DNA from: Halobacteriales archaeon QS_5_70_17
Lineage (GTDB): Archaea; Halobacteriota; Halobacteria; Halobacteriales; Haloarculaceae
DNA length: 59,750 nt
Direction of reading: 5' to 3'
Assembly: GCA_003021975.1 (NCBI GenBank)
Contig: PXRR01000008.1
Location: 52,485 to 112,234 of the forward strand
Under the pieces are notes generated by a model, which worked only from the letters and a program-made list of their open reading frames with translations, had not been told where the DNA came from and ran no database searches. Shown here one piece after another: positions 8,089-15,650 of this stretch. How positions within the stretch are numbered: the first letter of the stretch is position 1; each line of letters starts with the position of its first letter. A program made the translations under genes and the position numbers.

Positions 8089-10371
8089 GTGTCGAGCGCC
8101 ATCGACGAGGACACGATGCGGACCGTCGCCGAGGGACGCGCGGCGATGGGCGAGATGCTCCGCGCCGCCCAGAAGGACCTCCAGAAGGTGGCGGTCGTCT
8201 TCCTCGTCGGACTCCTCGGAACGATCCTCTATCTCTACTACTACGGATGGGCGGTCCTCAAGCGGGACCTCCTCTCGCACACCGAGGCGGACGTCTTCGC
8301 GATCACCCCCTTCGACGTCATTCTCCTGCAGGCGAAGATCGGGCTGATCGTCGGCGCTATCCTCGCCCTGCCGGTACTGATCTACTTCGCTCGCGACGCC
8401 CTCCGGGACCGGGGGTACTGGCCCGCGGAGAAGGTCCCCCGCTGGAAACTCGCCGGTCTGGGCGCGATCGGCCTCGTGTTGTTCGTCTTCGGGATCGCCT
8501 ACGGCTACTACGTCTTCTTCCCCGTGATGTTCGAGTTCCTGGCGTCGAACGCCGCGAACTCGGGGTTCACGCCCAACTACTCCATCGTCAAGTGGGCGGA
8601 GTTCGTCCTCTTCCTGACGCTCTCGTTCGGCATCGCGGCGCAACTGCCGCTGATCATGTCCGCTCTGTCCTACAGCGGCATCGTGCCCTACGAGACCTTC
8701 CGGGACAAGTGGCGCTACGCGGTCGTCATCATCTTCCTGTTCGGCGCGCTGTTCTCGCCGCCCGACCCGTTCACCCAGGTCATGTGGGCCGTGCCGCTGC
8801 TCTTCCTGTACGCCTTCAGCCTCTTTCTGGCCCGGACGGTCGCCGCCGTCAAGCGCGGCAGCGCCGACGTGCGTCTCCGGTCGGAACTGCGCGGGGACTG
8901 GCCGCTCCTGGCGGGGTCCGCGCTCACCGGGTTCGCCGTCACCTACGCGGCGATCACCCTCGGCGTCGGGACCTACTTCAACGACGTCGTCCGGCCGCTG
9001 CTCCCGCCGGTCGCCCGACCCCCGCAGGTTCCGCCGCTGCTGACGGCCGTCCAGTGGCTGTGGGCGCTCCCCGGTCCGCGGGCCGTACTGGCGACCGCCG
9101 CGGTCGTCGCCGCGGTCGCCGGCCTCCTGGCGGCGGCGTACTCGGTCTACCGCTCGCTGAACGCCGTCGGCGGGGGGGCGGCCCCCGAGGAGGCCTTCGC
9201 GGAGATGGAAGAGGAGGAGGCCGTCGACCTCGCCGGCGGGGCGATGGAGGACGGCGACCACGAGAAGGCCCAGGCCATCCTCGACCGGTACGACGAGGGC
9301 AGCGAGGCCGACGCGGCCGACGGGACGGACGGGGAGAGCGGAAGCGCGAGCGCGGCCGCCGAGGAGGGCAGCGCGGCGGCCGCGGGCGCGACCGGGGCGG
9401 CCGCCGGCGACGAGGCGGGAGGCGGCGGCGTCTTCACGAACACGGCCGCCGGTATGGCCGACGCCTTCACCGAGGACGAGACCACCGAGGAGGAGATCGG
9501 CGGCTACCTCTACGACGCGCAGTTCGTCCTCTCGAGCCTCGCCTCGAAGTCGTTCCGGCTGATCGCGGTGTTCATGATCGTGCTCGCCGGGACGTTCGCG
9601 TGGCTGTACACCGGCGGGATCGGGCGACTCAAGCAGACCTTCCTCGACCGCCTGCCGACGGCCGTCCTGGGAGTCGACGGCCCCCTGATCGAACCCAGCC
9701 CCCTCACCGGCGGGATCGGGGCGCTCTCTCCGGAGTTCGTCGTCGCCACGTCCCAGGGGTTCGACCCCGGACTGGTCGACATCGTCACGCTCCACCCCGT
9801 CGAGGCGCTGGTCTTCGAGATCAAGGTCGCGACCATCGCCGGGGCGGTGGCGACGCTCCCGCTCGTGCTCTACTACGCCTGGCCGGCGCTGGCCGACCGG
9901 AGCGCGGTCTCGGGCGACCGCGGGGTCGTATTCACGTGGTCGGTGACGACCGCGATCGCACTGATCGCCGGAAGCCTGTTCGGCTTCCTGGTGGTCGCGC
10001 CGACGGTCATCTCGCTGGTCGCCGCCGACGCCATCCGCCACGGCATGGTCATCAAATACCAGATCAACGGCTTCGGCTGGCTGGTGTTCGCCACCACCGT
10101 GGGGGTCGGCCTCCTGGGGGCGATCCCCTCGACAATGCTGTTGTTCCACCGTGGCGGCGTCGTCGGCTACTCGATCATGCGGGACCGCTGGCGGGAGTTC
10201 ACCGTCGCCGTGTTCGCCCTCGCCGCGCTGTTCTCCCCGAGGGGGATGTTCACGATGTTCCTGCTCGCCCTGCCGATCGTCGCCGCCTACGGCGTCGGCC
10301 TCGGCCTGCTCTGGCTGTACACCCTCGGCGGCCGCCGGACGCCCCGGACGGCGGGACAGCGAGCGGACTGA
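8089..10371 (+). CDS. tatC: duplicated TatC protein (TatCt type)
   Basis: 760 aa protein with two TatC domains. The first (about residues 5-265) includes PRWKLAGLGAIGLVLFVFG. The second (about 480-755) includes VEALVFEIKVATIAGAVATL. They are joined by a low-complexity Ala/Gly/Glu-rich linker (about 355-470) with extra hydrophobic helices before it. This architecture is the haloarchaeal TatCt, essential in species where it was tested (family knowledge). The start is GTG at 8089, and the AAAAGATTGATAGC stretch at 8053-8066 could serve as its promoter, giving a leaderless mRNA. It shares the 132-bp divergent region with the other tatC. Confidence 0.9.
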   Translation: MSSAIDEDTMRTVAEGRAAMGEMLRAAQKDLQKVAVVFLVGLLGTILYLYYYGWAVLKRDLLSHTEADVFAITPFDVILLQAKIGLIVGAILALPVLIYFARDALRDRGYWPAEKVPRWKLAGLGAIGLVLFVFGIAYGYYVFFPVMFEFLASNAANSGFTPNYSIVKWAEFVLFLTLSFGIAAQLPLIMSALSYSGIVPYETFRDKWRYAVVIIFLFGALFSPPDPFTQVMWAVPLLFLYAFSLFLARTVAAVKRGSADVRLRSELRGDWPLLAGSALTGFAVTYAAITLGVGTYFNDVVRPLLPPVARPPQVPPLLTAVQWLWALPGPRAVLATAAVVAAVAGLLAAAYSVYRSLNAVGGGAAPEEAFAEMEEEEAVDLAGGAMEDGDHEKAQAILDRYDEGSEADAADGTDGESGSASAAAEEGSAAAAGATGAAAGDEAGGGGVFTNTAAGMADAFTEDETTEEEIGGYLYDAQFVLSSLASKSFRLIAVFMIVLAGTFAWLYTGGIGRLKQTFLDRLPTAVLGVDGPLIEPSPLTGGIGALSPEFVVATSQGFDPGLVDIVTLHPVEALVFEIKVATIAGAVATLPLVLYYAWPALADRSAVSGDRGVVFTWSVTTAIALIAGSLFGFLVVAPTVISLVAADAIRHGMVIKYQINGFGWLVFATTVGVGLLGAIPSTMLLFHRGGVVGYSIMRDRWREFTVAVFALAALFSPRGMFTMFLLALPIVAAYGVGLGLLWLYTLGGRRTPRTAGQRAD

Positions 10372-10420
10372 GGGCGCGTACCAACGCAAGTGCTATCAAC
10401 CGGTAGCCGAGTACAAGGGT

Positions 10421-10516
10421 ATGGTCAGCGGGTCGCGGTCCCAGTTCCAGTCCCAGTCCAAGTCCCTGTCGCGGACGCGGACACTGGCCGGCGCGGACCG
10501 GGGGGTGGCCCGGTGA
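10421..10516 (+). CDS. possible 31-codon leader ORF
   Basis: Short open frame beginning ATG at 10421 and ending TGA at 10514-10516. That stop overlaps the GTG start (10513) of the next gene as GTGA. A TATA-like TGCTATCAAC is centred about 27 bp before the ATG, as expected for a leaderless haloarchaeal gene. The peptide is Ser/Gln/Arg-rich (MVSGSRSQFQSQSKS...), and the DNA is a degenerate hexanucleotide repeat around CAGTCC. It could be a translated leader that couples translation to the membrane protein, or a chance frame. Confidence 0.35.
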   Translation: MVSGSRSQFQSQSKSLSRTRTLAGADRGVAR

Positions 10517-10908
10517 GCGACGTCACTCCCCGGCTGTTCGACCCCGCGGCCGGCGACCGGGACTGGCTCGTCCCGGGGGTCTACGCCGCGGTCGTCCTCT
10601 GTCTCGTCGTGGGCGTGGCGCTCCTGGGCGGTCCGATCGGCGACGCGCTCTACGGCGGTCTGCTCCCCTGGCTGCTGGTCGCGACGCCCCCGCCGGTCTC
10701 GGCGATCAACGGCGCCCGCGGCGGCGGCCTCCTCGAGAGCGCCGCGATCGGAGCCGTGCCCGTGGTCGCGTTCGCGCTGGCCGGGCGGGAGGCGCTGGCC
10801 GCCGGCACGCTCGGGCGGGTCGCCGCGGTCTGTCTCGGCGGCGCGCTCCTCGGGTTCGTCGCCGGCTACGCCGTCCGCGAACTCTCCCGGCTCTACTACG
10901 AGGGGTGA
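10513..10908 (+). CDS. small multi-pass membrane protein, unknown
   Basis: 131 aa with about four hydrophobic segments (LVPGVYAAVVLCLVVGVALLG; LLPWLLVATPPPVSAI; IGAVPVVAFALAG; VAAVCLGGALLGFVAGYAV). I do not recognise a named family. The start is GTG at 10513 (VSDVTPRLFDPA). An in-frame upstream GTG at 10390 would add a Val-Pro repeat stretch that looks like non-coding repeat DNA. It overlaps the stop of the short frame at 10421-10516. Confidence 0.6.
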   Translation: MSDVTPRLFDPAAGDRDWLVPGVYAAVVLCLVVGVALLGGPIGDALYGGLLPWLLVATPPPVSAINGARGGGLLESAAIGAVPVVAFALAGREALAAGTLGRVAAVCLGGALLGFVAGYAVRELSRLYYEG

Positions 10909-11046
10909 CCGCCCGCCGGGCGTAACTATCATCTCACAGTGTTCCCCAGGTGCTACTATGCTGCTCCGCGCTGCCCCGAACGGGGCCCCGCTCGCCGACG
11001 GACGGTCCCCGGCGGCGCCGACGCCGGCCCCGGAGGTGGTCGCCCC

Positions 11047-11241
11047 GTGCCCAAGATAAGCGTCGAGATCCCGCAGGAACTGCTCGACGACCTCGACGAT
11101 CACGTCGGGGACGACGGCAAGTTCGTCAACCGGAGCGACGCGATCCGCGCGTCGATCCGCAAGACCCTCGACCTGCTCGACGAGATCGACGCCCGCCACG
11201 GCCGACTGGACGACGCGGGCGCGGACGCCGACGATGAGTGA
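11047..11241 (+). CDS. ribbon-helix-helix (CopG/Arc-like) regulator
   Basis: 64 aa. The pattern VPKISVEIPQELLDDLDDHV...FVNRSDAIRASIRKTLDLLDEI is a short N-terminal strand followed by two helices, typical of RHH DNA-binding proteins of the CopG family. The start is taken as the GTG at 11047. Its last codons overlap the start of the transporter gene by 8 bp (ATGAGTGA), so the two are translationally coupled. It may regulate the downstream transporter or its own operon (inference). Confidence 0.75.
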   Translation: MPKISVEIPQELLDDLDDHVGDDGKFVNRSDAIRASIRKTLDLLDEIDARHGRLDDAGADADDE

Positions 11242-11912
11242 CCCGGCACGCGCGGACCGAACGCGGGCGTCGATCCCGGCGGGAGCGGTGGCGCTGGCGG
11301 CGCTGTTCGTCGCGGCGCTGGTCACGGGCCAGTTGCTCGCGGTGAAGGTGCTCGCGCTCCCGTCGGCGGTGGCCGTCCCCGGCGCGGGGTCGACGCTGCT
11401 GGTGCCGGCGGGCGTCGTCGCCTACGCGCTGACGTTCTTCGCCTCGGACTGCTACGCCGAACTGTACGGCAAGCGGGCGGCGCAAGTGGTTGTCAACGTC
11501 GCCTTCCTGACGAACTTCGTCTGGCTGGGGCTGCTCGCGGTCGCCATCGCGCTCCCGGGGTCGCCGGCCGGCGTCGATCCCGGGGCGTTCGCGTCGGTGC
11601 TGGCTCCCAGCGGTAACGTCGTCGCCGGAAGCCTGCTCGCCTACCTCGTCAGCCAGAACTGGGACGTCGTCGTCTTCCATCGCCTGCGCGAAGCGACCGG
11701 CGGCGAGCACCTCTGGCTGCGCAACGTCGCCTCGACGGCGAGCAGCCAGCTGCTCGACACCGTCGTGTTCGTCGCCGTCACCTTCTCGCTGGCGCCGCTG
11801 GCAGTACGTGGTGAAACTGTCGATCGCCGTCCTCGATACGCCCCTGGTCTACGCCGCGGTCCGGGCGGCCCGCGGCGGCGCGAGCGCCCGCCGGCCGACG
11901 GCCGGGGACTAG
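11234..11912 (+). pseudogene. YhhQ/VUT-family queuosine-precursor-type transporter, frameshifted
   Basis: Membrane protein of the YhhQ/COG1738 vitamin-uptake-transporter family, which in bacteria and archaea imports queuosine or archaeosine precursors (family knowledge). The N-terminal ~188 residues are normal, including YALTFFASDCYAELYGKR and SSQLLDTVVFVAVTFSLAPL. At about 11799 the family C-terminus continues in another frame (WQYVVKLSIAVLDTPLVYAA, stop TAG at 11910-11912), and roughly 15 residues expected before QYVVKL are missing. The literal frame instead reads Arg/Pro-rich nonsense to 11947. Either a real inactivating deletion or a sequence error. Confidence 0.7.
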
Positions 11913-11953
11913 GCCCCCCGCGTAGACCGGGTCCGTCGACCCGGTGACGGCGG

Positions 11954-12661
11954 TCACTCCCCGTCGATGGGCTCGGCGAACCCGAAGTTCGGCTTCACGT
12001 CGGTCACCCGGACCCGGCGGGTCTCGCCTTCCTCGGCCCCGGGGACGAACAGCGTGTACCCCTCGGGCTTGGCGATCCCGTCGCCCTCGCTGCCGGTGTC
12101 GACGATCTCGACCTCCCGCTCCTGGCCGGGCCGAACGGGCGCGGTCAGTCGCCCCTTGCCGACGAGGTACAGTTCCGAGGACTCCTCGCGGGTGGCGTCG
12201 GGGCGAATCCGGCGGACGTACTCGAACTCCCTGTCGACGTCGCGCTCGAACTCCTTCAGGTCCTGACCGTCGAAGACCTTCGCGACGAAGCCCCCGCCCG
12301 GTCCGAGCACCGTCAGCGCGGTGTCGAACGCCTGCCGCGCGAGGTGGATCGACCGGGCGTGGTCGAGCGAGTACTCGCCGGTCATGTTCGGCGCCATGTC
12401 CGAGAGCACGACGTCGACGACGGGGTCCTCGCCGGCGCCGACGGCCTCGGCGACCCGCTCGCGGGTGTCGGCCTCGGTCATGTCGCCCCGGACGGTCTCG
12501 ACGCCGTCGATCGGGTCGATCCGCTGGCGGCCGAGGTCGACGACGGTGTCGCCCGGGTCGATCAGGTCGGCCTCCCGGTCGAGCTGTCTCAGCTTGTAGG
12601 CCGCCCGGGAGCGGTACCCCTCCTGTTTGGCCCGGTTGTAGTACTCGTCTCTGCGCGCCAT
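11954..12661 (-). CDS. rlmE: 23S rRNA 2'-O-methyltransferase RlmE (FtsJ) lacking SAM motif I
   Basis: 235 aa. FtsJ/RlmE fold with a C-terminal TRAM-like extension, which is the normal haloarchaeal form. The N-terminus is standard (YYNRAKQEGYRSRAAYKL), as are LSDMAPNMTGEYSLDHARS and FVAKVFDGQDLKEF, which carry the catalytic Asp and Lys. Between VVDLG (residues 40-44) and RQRIDPIDGVETVRGDM, however, the SAM-binding loop (AAPGGW and about 20 following residues) is absent. The break is at about 12530 and is in frame. As written, the protein could hardly bind SAM. It converges on the broken transporter gene. Confidence 0.85.
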   Translation of the reverse strand: MARRDEYYNRAKQEGYRSRAAYKLRQLDREADLIDPGDTVVDLGRQRIDPIDGVETVRGDMTEADTRERVAEAVGAGEDPVVDVVLSDMAPNMTGEYSLDHARSIHLARQAFDTALTVLGPGGGFVAKVFDGQDLKEFERDVDREFEYVRRIRPDATREESSELYLVGKGRLTAPVRPGQEREVEIVDTGSEGDGIAKPEGYTLFVPGAEEGETRRVRVTDVKPNFGFAEPIDGE

Positions 12662-12722
12662 TTGCCCTTCGATACGCGAGTCCGCCGGATACGCCCTTCG
12701 CTCGCGCGCTCACCGGCGAGCG

Positions 12723-13373
12723 CTACTCGCCGCCCGACCCCCGGAGCAGCGCGTACAGCCCGCCGGCGATTCCGCCGACGGCCGCCAGCGGCCCGAACCC
12801 CGGTCCGACGGCGCCGGAGCTTCCCCCGTCGTCGCCACCGTCGCCGTCGTCGACCTCTCCGTATCCCCGCTCGATCCCGCCGGCCCGGAGCTGTTCGAGC
12901 TGGATGCCGATGTACGCTTCCTCGGGGCAGTCGTGCTGGTTGTTGATGACGAACACGTCCCCGGTCCGGAGGTCCGTCTGGCGGGGGAGGTACACCGACG
13001 ACGCGAGGATCTCGGTGTCGTCGCCGATCTCGTTGACGAGCTGGGTCTCGTAGACGTCGGTGTTCCCCGGGTCCCAGTCGGCGAAGTCGCACTCCTCGAC
13101 GCCCGCCACCTGCGTGTCATCCAGGCGGTTCGTGAGCTGGAGGAAGAAGCCGGTGTAGTCCTGATCGCTGCTGATACGGTCGGTCTCGGGCATGATGGCC
13201 CGGGTGTTGATGCGACTGCCGTCCTCCGACTCGTCGGCGCTATCGTTCCCAGTCCCGTTTTCGTTCTCCTGAGCGCCCGCGACCGCCGGTCCGACGGTCA
13301 GTCCCGCGCCCAGGGTTCCCGCGGTCGTCAACAGTCGCCGCCGCGACAGCGTCGCGGGGCAGTCACGCTCCAT
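12723..13373 (-). CDS. secreted Tat substrate with PGF-CTERM-like anchor
   Basis: 216 aa. The N-terminus is a twin-arginine signal (SRRRLLTTAGTLGAGLTVG). The mature part has acidic low complexity, then a globular segment (QDYTGFFLQLTNRLDD...EECDFADW...FVINNQHDCPEEAYIG) of unknown function with two cysteines. The C-terminus is a Gly/Asp/Ser linker followed by GPGFGPLAAVGGIAGGLYALL and a short polar tail. This matches the PGF-CTERM arrangement processed by archaeosortase A (family knowledge). Probably a lipid-anchored cell-surface protein. Confidence 0.75.
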   Translation of the reverse strand: MERDCPATLSRRRLLTTAGTLGAGLTVGPAVAGAQENENGTGNDSADESEDGSRINTRAIMPETDRISSDQDYTGFFLQLTNRLDDTQVAGVEECDFADWDPGNTDVYETQLVNEIGDDTEILASSVYLPRQTDLRTGDVFVINNQHDCPEEAYIGIQLEQLRAGGIERGYGEVDDGDGGDDGGSSGAVGPGFGPLAAVGGIAGGLYALLRGSGGE

Positions 13374-13488
13374 AGGGGGGCGGTCTCGTTCCCACCAGTT
13401 GTATCTTGACCCGGCGATCGGAGAGCCACGCGCGTGGCGCCCGCGTAGATCGTTTACGTTTTTACCCCCTCGCCGATAACCGAACTGC

Positions 13489-14232
13489 ATGTTCAAGGCT
13501 ATCGTGAGCTCGGGGACGCTCCGGGCGGCCCTCGACTCCGTGAGCGTGCTCGTCGACGAGTGCAAGATCCGACTGGAGGACGACGGGCTCACGATCCGCG
13601 CGGTCGATCCCGCGAACGTCGGCATGGTCGATCTCTCCCTGGCCGCCGACGCCTTCGAGTCCTACGAGACCGACGGCGGCATCATCGGCGTCAACCTCTC
13701 CCGGCTCGAGGACATCGCGGGCATGGCCGACAGCGATCAGCTGGTCGAACTCGAACTCGACGAGGAGACCCGGAAGCTCCACATCCAGTTCGACGGGCTG
13801 GAGTACACGCTGGCGCTGATCGACCCCGACTCCATCCGACAGGAACCCGACCTCCCCGACCTGGACCTCTCCTCGGAGATCGTCCTCGAGGGCCGGAACG
13901 TCGACCGCGCGGTGACCGCAGCCGACATGGTCTCCGACCACATCGCGCTGGGCGTCGACGCCGACGAGGAGTACTTCTACGTCGACGCCGAGGGCGACAC
14001 CGACGACGTCCACTTCGAACTCGACCGCGACGACCTCATCGCCCTCTCGGCGGGCGACGCCCACTCGCTGTTCTCGCTGGACTACCTCAAGGAGATGAAC
14101 AAGGCGATCCCCACCGACGCCGAGGTGACCGTCGAACTCGGCGAGGAGTTCCCCGTCAAGATGCACTTCGACATCGCGGAGGGCAGCGGCAACGTCACCT
14201 ACATGCTGGCGCCGCGCATCCAGAGCGAGTAG
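13489..14232 (+). CDS. pcn: DNA polymerase sliding clamp PCNA
   Basis: 247 aa, two PCNA repeats. The sequence begins [24 protein letters not shown], contains [23 protein letters not shown] and the inter-domain region around [15 protein letters not shown], and ends [10 protein letters not shown]. It forms the homotrimeric ring that tethers polymerase, ligase and FEN1. Highly acidic, as usual in haloarchaea. A promoter element around GTTTACGTTTTTACC (about 13452-13466) lies 25-30 bp before the ATG. Confidence 0.96.
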   Translation: MFKAIVSSGTLRAALDSVSVLVDECKIRLEDDGLTIRAVDPANVGMVDLSLAADAFESYETDGGIIGVNLSRLEDIAGMADSDQLVELELDEETRKLHIQFDGLEYTLALIDPDSIRQEPDLPDLDLSSEIVLEGRNVDRAVTAADMVSDHIALGVDADEEYFYVDAEGDTDDVHFELDRDDLIALSAGDAHSLFSLDYLKEMNKAIPTDAEVTVELGEEFPVKMHFDIAEGSGNVTYMLAPRIQSE

Positions 14233-14472
14233 GCGTCCCCGGGAGCGCTCTCTCTCCCTAGTTCGACCGTCGACCCCGATCGGTCGACGGTCCCCCGCCG
14301 GCGAGCGAGCGTCAGGCGGTCCGAGAGCGGTCGTCCCGGACGATCGCCGGTGTGGACGACCGGAGTCGCTCTCACGTCAAGTATTCACCCGGGAGAGACA
14401 CGAACACGACAGAACGTCTTAACGACCGTTCGTACCTCGTGCCGTGCGGTGCGTTACCGAGGGTAACGAACA

Positions 14473-14775
14473 ATGCCAACGTACGTCACTCTTCACAAGC
14501 TACCGCCGGAGAAACAGACCGAACTCGCCGACGCGTCGGAGTCCTACGAGCGGTCGAAGCAGCTCGTCGAGGCGATGGGCGGGGACGTGATCGGGACCTA
14601 CTACGGGTCGATCGGCGACTACGACGCCATGACGATCACCGAGTACCCGGACGCGGAGTCGGCCGCGAAAGCGAAAATCGCGTTCGACCGGACGGCGGAG
14701 TCAGACGCCCAGAAGTTCCGGGTCCACACCCCCGAGGAGTACTTCGATCTGATCGAGGACGTCGTCGAGGAGTGA
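14473..14775 (+). CDS. GYD-domain protein
   Basis: 100 aa. Small protein of the GYD family (DUF, ferredoxin-like fold), recognised by its N-terminal THKLPPEKQTELADA-like segment and the motif YYGSIGDYDAMTITEYPD. The biochemical function of the family is unknown. Monocistronic in context. An AT-rich element (ACGTCTTAACGACC, about 14414-14427) upstream could be its promoter. Confidence 0.8.
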   Translation: MPTYVTLHKLPPEKQTELADASESYERSKQLVEAMGGDVIGTYYGSIGDYDAMTITEYPDAESAAKAKIAFDRTAESDAQKFRVHTPEEYFDLIEDVVEE

Positions 14776-14880
14776 ACGGCCGCGGCGCGGTGGGGTGTGG
14801 CGTCCGGTCGCCGCGTCGAGCGCGGGGCCGCGACGTCGGCGGATCCGCGCGGTCGGTCGCGGCGGACTCCGCGTTCGCAC

Positions 14881-15468
14881 TCACAGCGACCGGTCGATGA
14901 CCGCCTTCGCCGCCCGCGCCTTCTCCTTCCAGCCGTAGCCCTGCTGATAGACGTGGCGCTTGGCCTCGACGAGCTCCTCCGGGGACTCCTCCTCGAAGCC
15001 TCCCCGGTCCCAGGTGCCCGAATCGCGGAGCCAGGCGGTCACGTTCTCCCGGGTCTCCTCCCAGGAGAGACCGACCATCTCGTAGTACGCGATCAGCGCG
15101 AAGACGGCGTTGTCGTGGGTGCCCGGCACGCTGCCCTCCTCGTAGACCGTCCGGATCGGCTCGACGGTCGGCTCGGAGACCCGCTCTTTGAACTCCGCGG
15201 GCGAGCGCACCTCCAGGGCGCCCCCCGGCGTCTCCCGGAGGCGCTGCTCGCGGCGGAGCTGCGAGAGCGCCGCCGCGTGGAGGCGGTCCCAGGGGGCGTC
15301 GACGGCCTCGCGCAGGCGGTCCTCGGGTTTCGCCCCGTCGGCGAGCGCCGCCAGGACGTCGACGTACGCCCGCTCGATCTCGTTCCACGGCGTCCCGTCG
15401 AAGCGACACTCCGGGTCGTGGAGGCTGTTGTCGCTCCGGCAGTCCGGACAGTGGTAGCGAAACCGCAC
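14881..15468 (-). CDS. zinc-binding protein of unknown function, divergent from priL
   Basis: 195 aa starting VRFRYHCPDCRSDNSLHDPEC. The N-terminal CxxC with a further Cys suggests a zinc ribbon. The rest is helical (AYVDVLAALADGAKPEDRL; AVFALIAYYEMVGLSWEE; YGWKEKARAAKAVIDRSL). The GTG at 15468 is preferred over an upstream ATG because a clear TATA box (AGTATATTAG on this strand, 15491-15500) is centred about 27 bp before it. I do not recognise a function. The divergent neighbour is the primase large subunit. Confidence 0.75.
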   Translation of the reverse strand: MRFRYHCPDCRSDNSLHDPECRFDGTPWNEIERAYVDVLAALADGAKPEDRLREAVDAPWDRLHAAALSQLRREQRLRETPGGALEVRSPAEFKERVSEPTVEPIRTVYEEGSVPGTHDNAVFALIAYYEMVGLSWEETRENVTAWLRDSGTWDRGGFEEESPEELVEAKRHVYQQGYGWKEKARAAKAVIDRSL

Positions 15469-15490
15469 GCCCGGTCGATGGGCGAGGGCG

Positions 15491-15500
15491 CTAATATACT
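15491..15500 (-). promoter_or_regulatory. TATA box of the zinc-protein gene
   Basis: AGTATATTAG on the minus strand, about 27 bp upstream of the GTG at 15468. This spacing is typical for leaderless haloarchaeal transcripts and it decides the start codon. Confidence 0.6.
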
Positions 15501-15650
15501 TGTGCGGTCCCGCGTCGGACCCGGCTCCGGTGGCGGTCGCCGCAGTTCCCTGACCCCGAGACCGCCGTGGAACCGCCCACAGCGGTCCGGACACCGCCCT
15601 TCGATCGGGGGACCGCCGTACTTATCGGCGCGCAGGCGGTGGGTGAGCGT

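Noticed and set aside
6628-10389. A 1253-residue minus-strand frame covering tatC and the antisense of the double tatC gene.
   Set aside because: Only the last 442 codons match a protein family (TatC). The rest is the mirror of a real gene and is rich in Arg, Glu and Gly as expected for antisense of GC-rich DNA.
10390-10512. In-frame N-terminal extension (Val-Pro repeat) of the membrane protein at 10513.
   Set aside because: The repeat is a by-product of a degenerate DNA repeat, and the GTG at 10513 gives a normal membrane-protein start overlapping the short leader frame.
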